Shown here: one piece after another, positions 17,813 through 26,950 of the stretch | How positions within the stretch are numbered: the stretch's first letter is position 1 | How the letters are laid out: each line of letters opens with the position of its first letter | DNA from: Streptomyces sp. NBC_00190 | GTDB taxonomy: Bacteria; Actinomycetota; Actinomycetes; Streptomycetales; Streptomycetaceae | NCBI RefSeq assembly: GCF_036203305.1 | Contig: NZ_CP108131.1 | Span: 4,774,001 to 4,838,000 of the forward strand | DNA: 64,000 nucleotides | Reading direction: 5' to 3' | Position numbers and translations under genes: made by a program | Notes under the pieces: generated by a model | What the model saw: the letters and a program-made list of their open reading frames with translations, nothing else | Told to the model about the DNA's origin: nothing | The model's database searches: none

Positions 17813-18139
17813 TCAGTGCGGCGGGATCGGTCCGATCGTGCTGGACGCCGGGATCAGTCGATGCCGCGCGCGGCCCATCAGTTCCTCGCGCTCGTCCTCG
17901 GTGAGGCCTCCCCACACTCCGTAGGGCTCGCGGACGGCGAGTGCGTGCGCGGCGCATTCCGAACGAACCGGGCATCGCATGCAGACCTCTTTAGCCGAGG
18001 CCTCGCGCGCGCTCCTGGCCGCGCCCCGCTCACCTTCCGGGTGGAAGAAGAGGGAGCTGTCGACCCCGCGGCAGGCAGCAAGCAGCTGCCAGTCCCAGAG
18101 GTCGGCGTTCGGTCCGGGGAGCCGGGAGAAATCTGCCAT
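17813..18139 (-). CDS. whiD: WhiB-family iron-sulfur developmental regulator WhiD
   Basis: WhiD is a Wbl protein needed for late sporulation (spore wall and septum). The protein is 108 residues starting MADFSRLPGPNADLWDWQLL, essentially the known WhiD N-terminus. The four cluster-ligating Cys are at 23, 53, 56 and 62 (AACRG, EVCMRCP, SECAAH), followed by the turn GVWGGL. The ATG at 18139 has AGAGGA upstream. A 17-codon in-frame extension is possible but would skip this signal. It is divergent from bldM, as in other Streptomyces. An AT-rich stretch at about 18190-18275 probably holds the whiD promoter. Confidence 0.95.
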   Translation of the reverse strand: MADFSRLPGPNADLWDWQLLAACRGVDSSLFFHPEGERGAARSAREASAKEVCMRCPVRSECAAHALAVREPYGVWGGLTEDEREELMGRARHRLIPASSTIGPIPPH

Positions 18140-18364
18140 TGGTAGTCCTCTTGGTGCCGGTACTGAGGCGGATACGGTCCATGTCTCCACACCTACTGTC
18201 CTAGTAGATGTAAATATGACTCACTGGGAATCTAGCCTCAGACATGTGCCAAACGGAAGGAAAGCCGCCAAATAGGGCATAGCTCCAGATGGAGGACGAG
18301 TGGCTCGTGGCTCCAGCGCCGTGATCGCTTCCTCACGTAGAGTGCTGAAGGTGTCCGTCCGACC

Positions 18365-18392
18365 CGTAACTCTTTCGAGTGACCATCGTTGA
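18365..18392 (+). promoter_or_regulatory. Sigma-BldN-type promoter of bldM
   Basis: CGTAAC and CGTTGA separated by exactly 16 bp match the published BldN promoter consensus, about 125 bp before the bldM start codon. In other Streptomyces one bldM promoter depends on BldN, so the match is expected, but it is seen directly in the sequence. Confidence 0.88.
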
Positions 18393-18518
18393 GAGTGCGA
18401 AGGCGGTTGAACCAATAAGTTCTCGGACAGGTGTCCGGGGGCATCGACCGCACAGGTGACGATACGTACCAGCCTGGAGGCTCAAGGTGACGCGCATCAG
18501 CAGCTGCGGAGGGCGGTC

Positions 18519-19130
18519 ATGACATCCGTCCTCGTCTGCGACGACTCCCCGCTTGCCCGAGAGGCGCTCCGTCGCGCGGTTGCCACCGTGCCCGGCGTCG
18601 AGCGTGTGACGACGGCTGCCAACGGCGAGGAAGTCCTCCGCCGCTGGGGTGCCGACCGCTCCGACCTGATTCTGATGGATGTACGGATGCCCGGGCTCGG
18701 CGGTGTGGAGACGGTCCGCCGGCTGCTCTCGGCCGACCCCGGCGCCCGCATCATCATGCTGACGGTCGCCGAGGACCTGGACGGCGTGGCCCTCGCGGTC
18801 GCCGCCGGCGCCCGCGGATACCTGCACAAGGACGCCTCGCGCGCCGAACTGCGGGCCACGGTCACCCAGGCCCTCGCCGACCCGACCTGGCGACTGGCCC
18901 CGCGCCGGCTCCGCTCGGCCGAGATGGGCGCGGCGCCCACCCTCACCGCTCGCGAGATCCAAGTGCTGGAGGGCATGAGCCACGGCCGGTCCAACGCGGA
19001 GATCGGGCGCGAGCTCTTCCTCTCCGAGGACACGGTCAAGACGCACGCCCGCAGGCTGTTCAAGAAGCTCGGCGCCTCGGACCGGGCGCACGCCGTGGCG
19101 CTCGGCTTCCGCTGGGGCCTGGTCCGCTGA
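18519..19130 (+). CDS. bldM: Developmental response regulator BldM
   Basis: BldM is an orphan NarL/FixJ-type regulator that as a homodimer activates early, and with WhiI as a heterodimer late, sporulation genes. The protein is 203 residues, the length of known BldM, from ATG 18519 preceded by GCGGAGGG. The receiver has VCDDSP, LILMDVRMPG (Asp54), LTVAED and GYLHKD, and the LuxR-type HTH is LTAREIQVLEGMSHGRSNAEIGRELFLSEDTVKTH. An in-frame GTG/ATG further upstream lacks a ribosome binding site. There is no adjacent kinase, consistent with its atypical phosphorylation-independent action. Confidence 0.96.
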   Translation: MTSVLVCDDSPLAREALRRAVATVPGVERVTTAANGEEVLRRWGADRSDLILMDVRMPGLGGVETVRRLLSADPGARIIMLTVAEDLDGVALAVAAGARGYLHKDASRAELRATVTQALADPTWRLAPRRLRSAEMGAAPTLTAREIQVLEGMSHGRSNAEIGRELFLSEDTVKTHARRLFKKLGASDRAHAVALGFRWGLVR

Positions 19131-19318
19131 CCCGCGGGTCACGGTCCGGTCCGTGTCCCGCCGTACCCGGTGCGCACTCGGGGATTGGCGGGGCACAATC
19201 CGGGGGACGTGTCGCTTCGTGCGCGATGCCGCATCCTTGAGGGTGTGCCGCATTCTTGGAGATGTGGAGTCCTCGTCCTTGGGGACCATTCGGCCGAGCG
19301 GGAGGGGAGGGCGCAATC

Positions 19319-20038
19319 ATGAGTTCCGGCGCACCCGCTCATAACGCTTCGATGCACGAAACCGGCCGTGGTGCCACGGAAGCTCCGGCGTCAAGGCACC
19401 ATGGATTGATGCGCGACGACGAGGCCCTGGGGTCACCCGCGGCCACCGGCCCCACTGGCGCCGCCAAAAGCGGTAGTGCCGGGGGTGTCAGCGCGCTCGT
19501 ACGCCGAGCGGTGGAGGGCGACGAGCAGGCCACGCACGACCTGCTCGCGTTCGTTCACCCCCTCGCTATCCGCTATTGCCGCACCCGGCTCTCGCGGCTC
19601 CCGGGTGACGCTCGCCACTTCGTGGAGGACCTGGCGCAGGAAGTCTGCGTCGCCGTCCTGATGGCCCTGCCGCGCTACCGGGACACCGGGCGGCCCTTCG
19701 AGGCCTTCGTCTTCGCCATCGCCGCGCACAAGGTCGCCGACCTGCAGCGGGCCGCCATGCGGCACCCGGGCAGCACGGCCGTTCCCTCGGACGAGATGCC
19801 GGAGCGGCCCGACGACTCGCTGGGTCCCGAGGAGCGGGCGCTGCTCAGCAGTGACGCGGCCTGGGCCAAGAAGCTGCTGGCCAACCTTCCGGAGAACCAG
19901 CGGGAGCTCCTCGTACTGCGGGTGGCCGTCGGGCTGACCGCCGAGGAGACCGGGCAGATGCTCGGCATGTCCCCCGGGGCGGTGCGCGTCGCCCAGCACC
20001 GCGCGCTCAGCCGGCTCCGCGCGCTCGCCGAGCAGTAG
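19319..20038 (+). CDS. shbA: Sigma-70-family factor, ShbA/SigD-like
   Basis: A 239-residue ECF-type sigma factor. Region 2 is [18 protein letters not shown] with [41 protein letters not shown]; region 4 is [45 protein letters not shown]. The ~75-residue N-terminal extension is low-complexity. Position between bldM and guaB, and the sequence, match ShbA, which in S. griseus drives the principal sigma gene hrdB; Mycobacterium SigD is the relative. I start at ATG 19319 after a GGGAGGGGAGGG ribosome binding site; later ATGs are possible. No anti-sigma gene is adjacent. Confidence 0.85.
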   Translation: MSSGAPAHNASMHETGRGATEAPASRHHGLMRDDEALGSPAATGPTGAAKSGSAGGVSALVRRAVEGDEQATHDLLAFVHPLAIRYCRTRLSRLPGDARHFVEDLAQEVCVAVLMALPRYRDTGRPFEAFVFAIAAHKVADLQRAAMRHPGSTAVPSDEMPERPDDSLGPEERALLSSDAAWAKKLLANLPENQRELLVLRVAVGLTAEETGQMLGMSPGAVRVAQHRALSRLRALAEQ

Positions 20039-20062
20039 GAATCCCGGCGAGGATCTCCGTAG

Positions 20063-21664
<1,602 letters not shown>

Positions 21665-21681
21665 TCTGAGCGACCGCGTGA

Positions 21682-21706
21682 GGGGCGGGCCCGACGGGCC
21701 CGCCCC
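21682..21706 (+). terminator. Terminator hairpin after guaB
   Basis: A perfect 11-bp GC stem (GGGGCGGGCCC with its complement) around a 3-nt loop, followed by TT, 18 bp after the guaB stop. Confidence 0.8.
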
Positions 21707-21808
21707 TTCGCCGTGCCCGTGCCCGCGTCCGTACAGCGGTCATGGGAACGCGACTCTCCGGCGTTCGGGGATACTGGACGGGCAGACCCAGAGGAAAGGC
21801 CACCACAC

Positions 21809-22933
21809 GTGACTGAGATCGAGATCGGGCGCGGCAAGCGCGGCCGCAGGGCGTATGCGTTCGACGACATCGCCATCGTCCCGAGCCGGCGTACCCGGGA
21901 CCCGAAGGAGGTCTCGATCGCCTGGCAGATCGACGCGTACCGCTTCGAGCTCCCCTTCCTGGCCGCCCCCATGGACTCGGTCGTCTCCCCGCAGACCGCG
22001 ATCCGCATCGGCGAGCTCGGCGGCCTCGGCGTGCTGAACCTCGAAGGCCTGTGGACCCGCTACGAGGACCCGCAGCCACTGCTCGACGAGATCACGGAGC
22101 TGGACGAGGAGTCCGCCACCCGCCGTCTCCAGGAGATCTACTCCGCCCCGATCCAGGCGGACCTGATCCGGCAGCGCATCAAGGAGGTGCGCGACTCCGG
22201 AGTCGTCACCGCCGCCGCGCTCTCCCCGCAGCGCACCGCCGAGTTCTCCAAGGCCGTCGTGGACGCGGGCGTGGACATCTTCGTGATCCGCGGCACCACC
22301 GTGTCGGCGGAGCACGTCTCCGGCGCCGCCGAGCCGCTGAACCTGAAGCAGTTCATCTACGAGCTCGACGTCCCGGTCATCGTCGGCGGCTGCGCCACCT
22401 ACACCGCGGCCCTGCACCTGATGCGCACCGGCGCCGCGGGTGTCCTGGTCGGCTTCGGCGGCGGCGCCGCGCACACCACGCGCAACGTGCTCGGCATCCA
22501 GGTCCCGATGGCGACCGCCGTCGCGGACGTGGCCGCGGCCCGCCGCGACTACATGGACGAGTCCGGCGGCCGGTACGTGCACGTCATCGCCGACGGCGGC
22601 GTGGGCTGGTCGGGCGACATCCCGAAGGCCGTCGCCTGCGGCGCGGACGCCGTGATGATGGGCTCCCCGCTGGCCCGTGCCACCGACGCGCCCGGCAAGG
22701 GCAACCACTGGGGCATGGAGGCCGTCCACGAGGACGTGCCGCGCGGCAAGAAGGTCGACCTGGGCACGGTCGGCACCACCGAGGAGATCCTCACCGGCCC
22801 GTCGCACTCCCCGGACGGTTCGATGAACATCTTCGGCGCGCTGCGCCGCTCGATGGCCACCACCGGCTACAGCGAGCTCAAGGAGTTCCAGCGGGTCGAG
22901 GTCACGGTCGCGGACTCGCAGCACAGCCGCTGA
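21809..22933 (+). CDS. GuaB3-family IMP dehydrogenase-related protein, no catalytic Cys
   Basis: A 374-residue paralogue of GuaB without CBS domains. It starts at GTG 21809 with TEIEIGRGKRGRRAYAFDDIAIVPS. The barrel keeps LPFLAAPMDSVV, GGLGVLNLEG, HVIADGGVGWSGDI and DAVMMGSPLA. In the loop where GuaB has GSICTTR this protein has GAAHTTR (residues about 219-225), so the nucleophilic Cys is replaced. Family members annotated GuaB3 occur widely in actinobacteria and cyanobacteria with poorly defined function in actinobacteria. Downstream is a long hairpin. Its own promoter is likely, because a terminator separates it from guaB. Confidence 0.9.
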   Translation: MTEIEIGRGKRGRRAYAFDDIAIVPSRRTRDPKEVSIAWQIDAYRFELPFLAAPMDSVVSPQTAIRIGELGGLGVLNLEGLWTRYEDPQPLLDEITELDEESATRRLQEIYSAPIQADLIRQRIKEVRDSGVVTAAALSPQRTAEFSKAVVDAGVDIFVIRGTTVSAEHVSGAAEPLNLKQFIYELDVPVIVGGCATYTAALHLMRTGAAGVLVGFGGGAAHTTRNVLGIQVPMATAVADVAAARRDYMDESGGRYVHVIADGGVGWSGDIPKAVACGADAVMMGSPLARATDAPGKGNHWGMEAVHEDVPRGKKVDLGTVGTTEEILTGPSHSPDGSMNIFGALRRSMATTGYSELKEFQRVEVTVADSQHSR

Positions 22934-22953
22934 CCGGCTCTTTGCCGTACGTA

Positions 22954-22997
22954 CGCCGGAGGGCCGGCACCCCGTGTGGGGTGCCGGCCCTCCGGCG
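22954..22997. terminator. Bidirectional terminator hairpin
   Basis: A perfect ~20-bp stem (CGCCGGAGGGCCGGCACCCC paired with its complement) with a GTGT loop, lying between two convergent genes. Confidence 0.85.
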
Positions 22998-23014
22998 TCA
23001 CGCGGTGCGCAGGG

Positions 23015-23491
23015 TCAGTCGCTGACCTTCTTGGCCGCGCCGAAGGCGGCGAAGCCGCCGATCCCGAGGAAGACGTAGGACATGAAGTCCGCGTTCTCCT
23101 TCCAGAGGTCGTTCAGGCCGCCGATGCCGACCTGGCTGAGGACGTCGCCGACGCCGATCTTGCCGTAGTCGGCCATCACGAGCGCGATGAAGAAGAGCTG
23201 GCCGAGGTAGACGGCGCCGATGGAGAGCACGGCGGAGATCACGGGCAGGACCGGGTTGCGGCCGCCGAGCTTGCCGGCGGCGAGGCCGACGAGCAGGCCG
23301 ACGCCGATCGCGGCGTAGCCGACCTCGCGGTCGATGGCGTTCATGATGCCGCCGTACGCGGCCGCCGCGACGAGGGCCGCGACGACGGCCGCGACGATGC
23401 CGAGGCCGATGTTGCCGCTGCGGGCCGGGGCCGGGGCGGCGGGCGCCTCGGTGAAGGAGTCGGGCGCGGGCGGCTGGAAGTTCTGGCTCAT
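23015..23491 (-). CDS. Membrane protein, unknown function
   Basis: A 158-residue integral membrane protein. Following a Pro/Ala-rich cytoplasmic N-terminus (MSQNFQPPAPDSF) there are four predicted membrane segments: IGLGIVAAVVAALVAAAAYGG, AAIGVGLLVGLAAG, VISAVLSIGAVYLGQLFFIALV and FMSYVFLGIGGFAAFGA. The loop KIGVGDVLSQVGIGGLNDLWKEN contains a short amphipathic helix. The ATG at 23491 follows GGGGGG. The architecture recalls small actinobacterial proteins with a Pro-rich head and membrane tail. No function can be assigned. Confidence 0.85.
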   Translation of the reverse strand: MSQNFQPPAPDSFTEAPAAPAPARSGNIGLGIVAAVVAALVAAAAYGGIMNAIDREVGYAAIGVGLLVGLAAGKLGGRNPVLPVISAVLSIGAVYLGQLFFIALVMADYGKIGVGDVLSQVGIGGLNDLWKENADFMSYVFLGIGGFAAFGAAKKVSD

Positions 23492-23610
23492 GGTGATCCC
23501 CCCCAAGGGATGCGTGGGCACACGTGTCCGGGGGGACGTATGTGCGAGATAAGTGACGCCGCAGGCTAGCAGGCGGTCACGACATCCATGAGGGGGAATT
23601 TCCAAGGCGT

Positions 23611-24840
23611 TCAGAGCCGGTGGGCGGCCCCCGCCGGGCTGGCGCCCCGGGTGTCCAGGAGCAACTGGGCCTTGACCGCGAGGCCTTGCAGGTCATAGGT
23701 GCGGTGGTGCTGGAGCAGGATCGTCAGGTCCGCGTTGGCGGCGGCCTCGTACAACGATTCGGCACGGGGGACCGGCTGGTCCCGGACCCGCCAGCCCGCG
23801 ATGTACGGGTCGTGGTAGCTGATGAGCGCCCCCAGGTCGAGCAGGCGGCTGGCGATCTCGCGGGCCGGGGAGCCCTCCTGGTCGGCGAGATCGGGCTTGT
23901 AGGTGACGCCCAGGAGGAGGACGCGGGCGCCGCGGGCGGATTTGCCGTGCTCGTTCAGCAGGGTGGCGGAGCGCTGGATGACGTACTGCGGCATCCGGTT
24001 GTTGATCTCCTGCGCCAGGCCGACCATGCGCAGGGGGTGGCCGGGGGTGCGGGTGGTGTGGGGGAGGTAGTTCGGGTCGAGCGGGACTCCGTGGCCGCCG
24101 ACGCCCGGGCCGGGACGGAAGGCCTGGAAGCCGTACGGCTTGGTCTCGGCGCAGCGGATGACGTCCCACAGGTCCACGCCGAGGTCGTGGCAGAGGACCG
24201 CCATCTCGTTCATGAGCGCGATGTTGACGTGCCGGTAGTTCGTCTCCAGGAGCTGTACGGTCTCGGCCTCGCGCAGGCCGCGGGCGCGGACGACCTTCTC
24301 GGTGAGGCGGGCGTAGAAGGCGTGCGCGGACTCGGTGCAGGCGGGGGTGAGGCCGCCGATCACCTTGGGGGTGTTGGAGACGCCGTGCGTGCGGTTGCCC
24401 GGGTCGAGGCGGCTGGGGGAGTAGGCCAGGTGGAAGTCGCGGCCTGCCCGGAGCCCGGAGCCCTCTTCGAGGACGGGGCGGAGGTAGTCCTCGGTGACGC
24501 CCGGGTGGACGGCGGATTCGAGGATCACGGTGGTGTGGGGGCGTAGCCGGGCGGCGAGCGCGCGGCCGGCCTCGCCCACGGCGGACAGGTCCAGCGCGCG
24601 GTCGGCGCCGAGCTGGGTGGGCGCGCAGATGACGGCGGTGCGGACCCGGCCGAGCTCGGCGGGGTTGGTGGTGACCCGGAAGCCGGCCGCCGACATGCGG
24701 CGGATCTCGGCGGCGGTGAGGGTGGAGTCCGTGACCGGACCGCTGTCGTAGCCGACCGTCTCGATCCCGGCGGCGACTGCCGCCTGGGCGAGTGGGAGGC
24801 CGAGATGGCCGAGTCCGATGACGGCGAGGTCTGCGGGCAT
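23611..24840 (-). CDS. UDP-glucose/GDP-mannose dehydrogenase-family protein, catalytic Cys replaced
   Basis: A 409-residue protein with the full three-domain layout: N-terminal NAD-binding LAVIGLGHLGLPLAQAA, central helix region with NYRHVNIALMNEMAVL, and a C-terminal UDP-binding domain with LLGVTYKPDLADQEGSPAREI. Active family members have GGHCIPxDP, whose Cys forms the thiohemiacetal. Here the text is GVGGHGVPLDPNYL, so at about residue 250 Cys is Gly (codon GGA, not one base from TGC). It may be an NAD-binding protein without two-step oxidation, or use another chemistry. No sugar-synthesis genes are adjacent. It is divergent from glpD. Confidence 0.88.
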   Translation of the reverse strand: MPADLAVIGLGHLGLPLAQAAVAAGIETVGYDSGPVTDSTLTAAEIRRMSAAGFRVTTNPAELGRVRTAVICAPTQLGADRALDLSAVGEAGRALAARLRPHTTVILESAVHPGVTEDYLRPVLEEGSGLRAGRDFHLAYSPSRLDPGNRTHGVSNTPKVIGGLTPACTESAHAFYARLTEKVVRARGLREAETVQLLETNYRHVNIALMNEMAVLCHDLGVDLWDVIRCAETKPYGFQAFRPGPGVGGHGVPLDPNYLPHTTRTPGHPLRMVGLAQEINNRMPQYVIQRSATLLNEHGKSARGARVLLLGVTYKPDLADQEGSPAREIASRLLDLGALISYHDPYIAGWRVRDQPVPRAESLYEAAANADLTILLQHHRTYDLQGLAVKAQLLLDTRGASPAGAAHRL

Positions 24841-24887
24841 GGGGGTGCCGTCCCTTCCCTGACATGAGGGGGATGCGCGCGCAAGTC

Positions 24888-24995
24888 CTGTGGACAGGAG
24901 GAGCCCGGGAGCTGGCGCAATGTCAGACTAGGCGTATATATGAAAGATATGTCGCATTCTGGGGTAGTGGTCGCCGTTGTGTTGTCCACAGGCGG
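24888..24995. promoter_or_regulatory. Intergenic region between sugar dehydrogenase and glpD
   Basis: A 254-bp divergent intergenic region. It contains an AT-rich island (GCGTATATATGAAAGATATG, about 24931-24950) likely to hold a promoter, and copies of CCTGTGGACA and TGTCCACAGG about 100 bp apart in opposite orientation. No ORF is supported here. A regulator for the inverted copies is not identified. Confidence 0.4.
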
Positions 24996-25094
24996 TGGCT
25001 GATGTGGGTGCGGGCGGTCAGAATCAGGAAACGGGGCATGTGAGCGGGATCACCCGCACGACGCGGGGAACACCCGCACCAACGGGAGGCAGCC

Positions 25095-26801
25095 GTGAGG
25101 ACAGCGACACTGGGACCGGTGCAGCGTGCCGAGGCGCTCGCCCGGATGGCCGAGCGGGAGCTGGACGTTCTGGTTGTGGGCGCGGGGGTGGTCGGCGCCG
25201 GTACCGCGCTCGACGCGGCGACCAGAGGTTTGTCGACCGGGCTGGTGGAAGCGCGTGACTGGGCATCCGGCACGTCGAGCAGGTCGAGCAAGCTCATCCA
25301 CGGCGGCCTGCGGTACCTGGAGATGCTCGACTTCGCCCTCGTCCGGGAGGCGCTGAAGGAGCGAGGCCTGCTGCTGGAGCGCCTCGCGCCGCACCTGGTG
25401 AAGCCCGTGCCTTTCCTCTACCCCTTGCAGTACAAGGGCTGGGAGCGGCTGTATGCGGGCTCGGGCGTCGCGCTGTACGACGCCATGTCGGTCTCCAGCG
25501 GACACGGGCGCGGGCTGCCGGTGCACCGGCACCTGTCGCGCAAGCGCGCGCTGCGGGTGGCGCCGGCGCTGCGCAAGGACGCACTGGTGGGGGCCCTGCA
25601 GTACTACGACGCCCAGATGGACGACGCGCGGTACGTGGCCACGCTGGTGCGGACGGCCGCGGCGTACGGGGCGCACTGCGCCAACCGGGCGAGGGTGATC
25701 GGCTTCCTGCGCGAGGGCGAACGGGTGGTCGGGGCGCGGGTGCGGGATGTCGAGGGCGGCGGGGAGTACGAGATCCGCGCGAAGCAGATCGTGAACGCGA
25801 CCGGGGTGTGGACGGACGACACCCAGGCGCTGATCGGGGAGCGCGGGCAGTTCCACGTACGGGCGTCGAAGGGCATCCACCTGGTCGTGCCGAAGGACCG
25901 GATCCATTCGAGCACCGGGCTGATCCTGCGGACCGAGAAGTCGGTGCTGTTCGTCATCCCCTGGGGACGGCACTGGATCATCGGGACCACGGACACCGAC
26001 TGGGACCTGGACAAGGCGCACCCGGCGGCGTCGAGCGCGGACATCGACTACCTGCTGGAGCACGTGAACTCGGTGCTGGCGGTGCCGCTGACGCGTGACG
26101 ACGTGCAGGGTGTGTACGCGGGCCTGCGGCCGCTGCTGGCCGGGGAGTCGGACGCGACGAGCAAGCTGTCGCGCGAACACACGGTGGCGCACCCGGTGCC
26201 GGGGCTGGTGGTGGTCGCGGGCGGCAAGTACACGACGTACCGGGTCATGGCCAAGGACGCGGTCGACGAGGCGGTGCACGGGCTGGACCAGCGGGTCGCG
26301 GAATGCGTGACGGAGGACGTGCCGCTGGTCGGCGCGGAGGGGTACCGGGCGCTGTGGAACGCGCGGGCGAGGACCGCCGCCCGGACGGGCCTTCACGTGG
26401 TGCGGGTGGAGCACCTGTTGAACCGGTTCGGGTCGCTGACGGAGGAACTGCTGGACCTGATCGCCGCCGACCCGGGGCTGGGGGAGCCGGTGACCGGGGC
26501 GGAGGACTATCTGCGCGCCGAGATCGTGTACGCGGCCTCGCACGAAGGGGCGCGGCACCTGGACGACGTACTGACGCGGCGGACACGGATCTCGATCGAG
26601 ACCTTCGACCGGGGGACGCGGTCGGCGCGGGAGTGCGCGGAGTTGATGGCCCCGGTCCTGGGGTGGGATAAGCAGCAGATCGAGAAGGAAGTGGAGCACT
26701 ACGAGAAGCGGGTCCAGGCGGAGCGGGAATCGCAGCGCCAGCCGGACGACCAGACGGCGGACGCGGCGCGGCTGGGGGCGCCCGACATCGTTCCGTTGTA
26801 A
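25095..26801 (+). CDS. glpD: Aerobic glycerol-3-phosphate dehydrogenase GlpD
   Basis: FAD enzyme oxidising glycerol-3-phosphate to dihydroxyacetone phosphate at the membrane, feeding electrons to menaquinone. 568 residues. The FAD dinucleotide fold is DVLVVGAGVVGAGTALDAATRG, followed by SSRSSKLIHGGLRYLE (substrate-site region), the GVWTDDTQ and KGIHLVVPKDRI segments, WGRHWIIGTTDTDW and GGKYTTYRVMAKDAVD. The C-terminal domain is helical. It starts at GTG 25095 after GGGAGGC; no glpF or glpK is adjacent. Acidic tail residues RQPDDQTADAAR lie at the end. Confidence 0.95.
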   Translation: MRTATLGPVQRAEALARMAERELDVLVVGAGVVGAGTALDAATRGLSTGLVEARDWASGTSSRSSKLIHGGLRYLEMLDFALVREALKERGLLLERLAPHLVKPVPFLYPLQYKGWERLYAGSGVALYDAMSVSSGHGRGLPVHRHLSRKRALRVAPALRKDALVGALQYYDAQMDDARYVATLVRTAAAYGAHCANRARVIGFLREGERVVGARVRDVEGGGEYEIRAKQIVNATGVWTDDTQALIGERGQFHVRASKGIHLVVPKDRIHSSTGLILRTEKSVLFVIPWGRHWIIGTTDTDWDLDKAHPAASSADIDYLLEHVNSVLAVPLTRDDVQGVYAGLRPLLAGESDATSKLSREHTVAHPVPGLVVVAGGKYTTYRVMAKDAVDEAVHGLDQRVAECVTEDVPLVGAEGYRALWNARARTAARTGLHVVRVEHLLNRFGSLTEELLDLIAADPGLGEPVTGAEDYLRAEIVYAASHEGARHLDDVLTRRTRISIETFDRGTRSARECAELMAPVLGWDKQQIEKEVEHYEKRVQAERESQRQPDDQTADAARLGAPDIVPL

Positions 26802-26950
26802 GTCCGGGATGCGGAAAGGGGAACCGCGGACCCGGGGCGCCCGTCCGTTGCGGAGTGAGGAACAATGAGGTTTCTGCCGGGGCGGGTTACCGCGGACCCC
26901 GGCAGCTGCCGGGGCCGCCGGAGCGGGCGGCACGATCGCAGAGGGGACGC

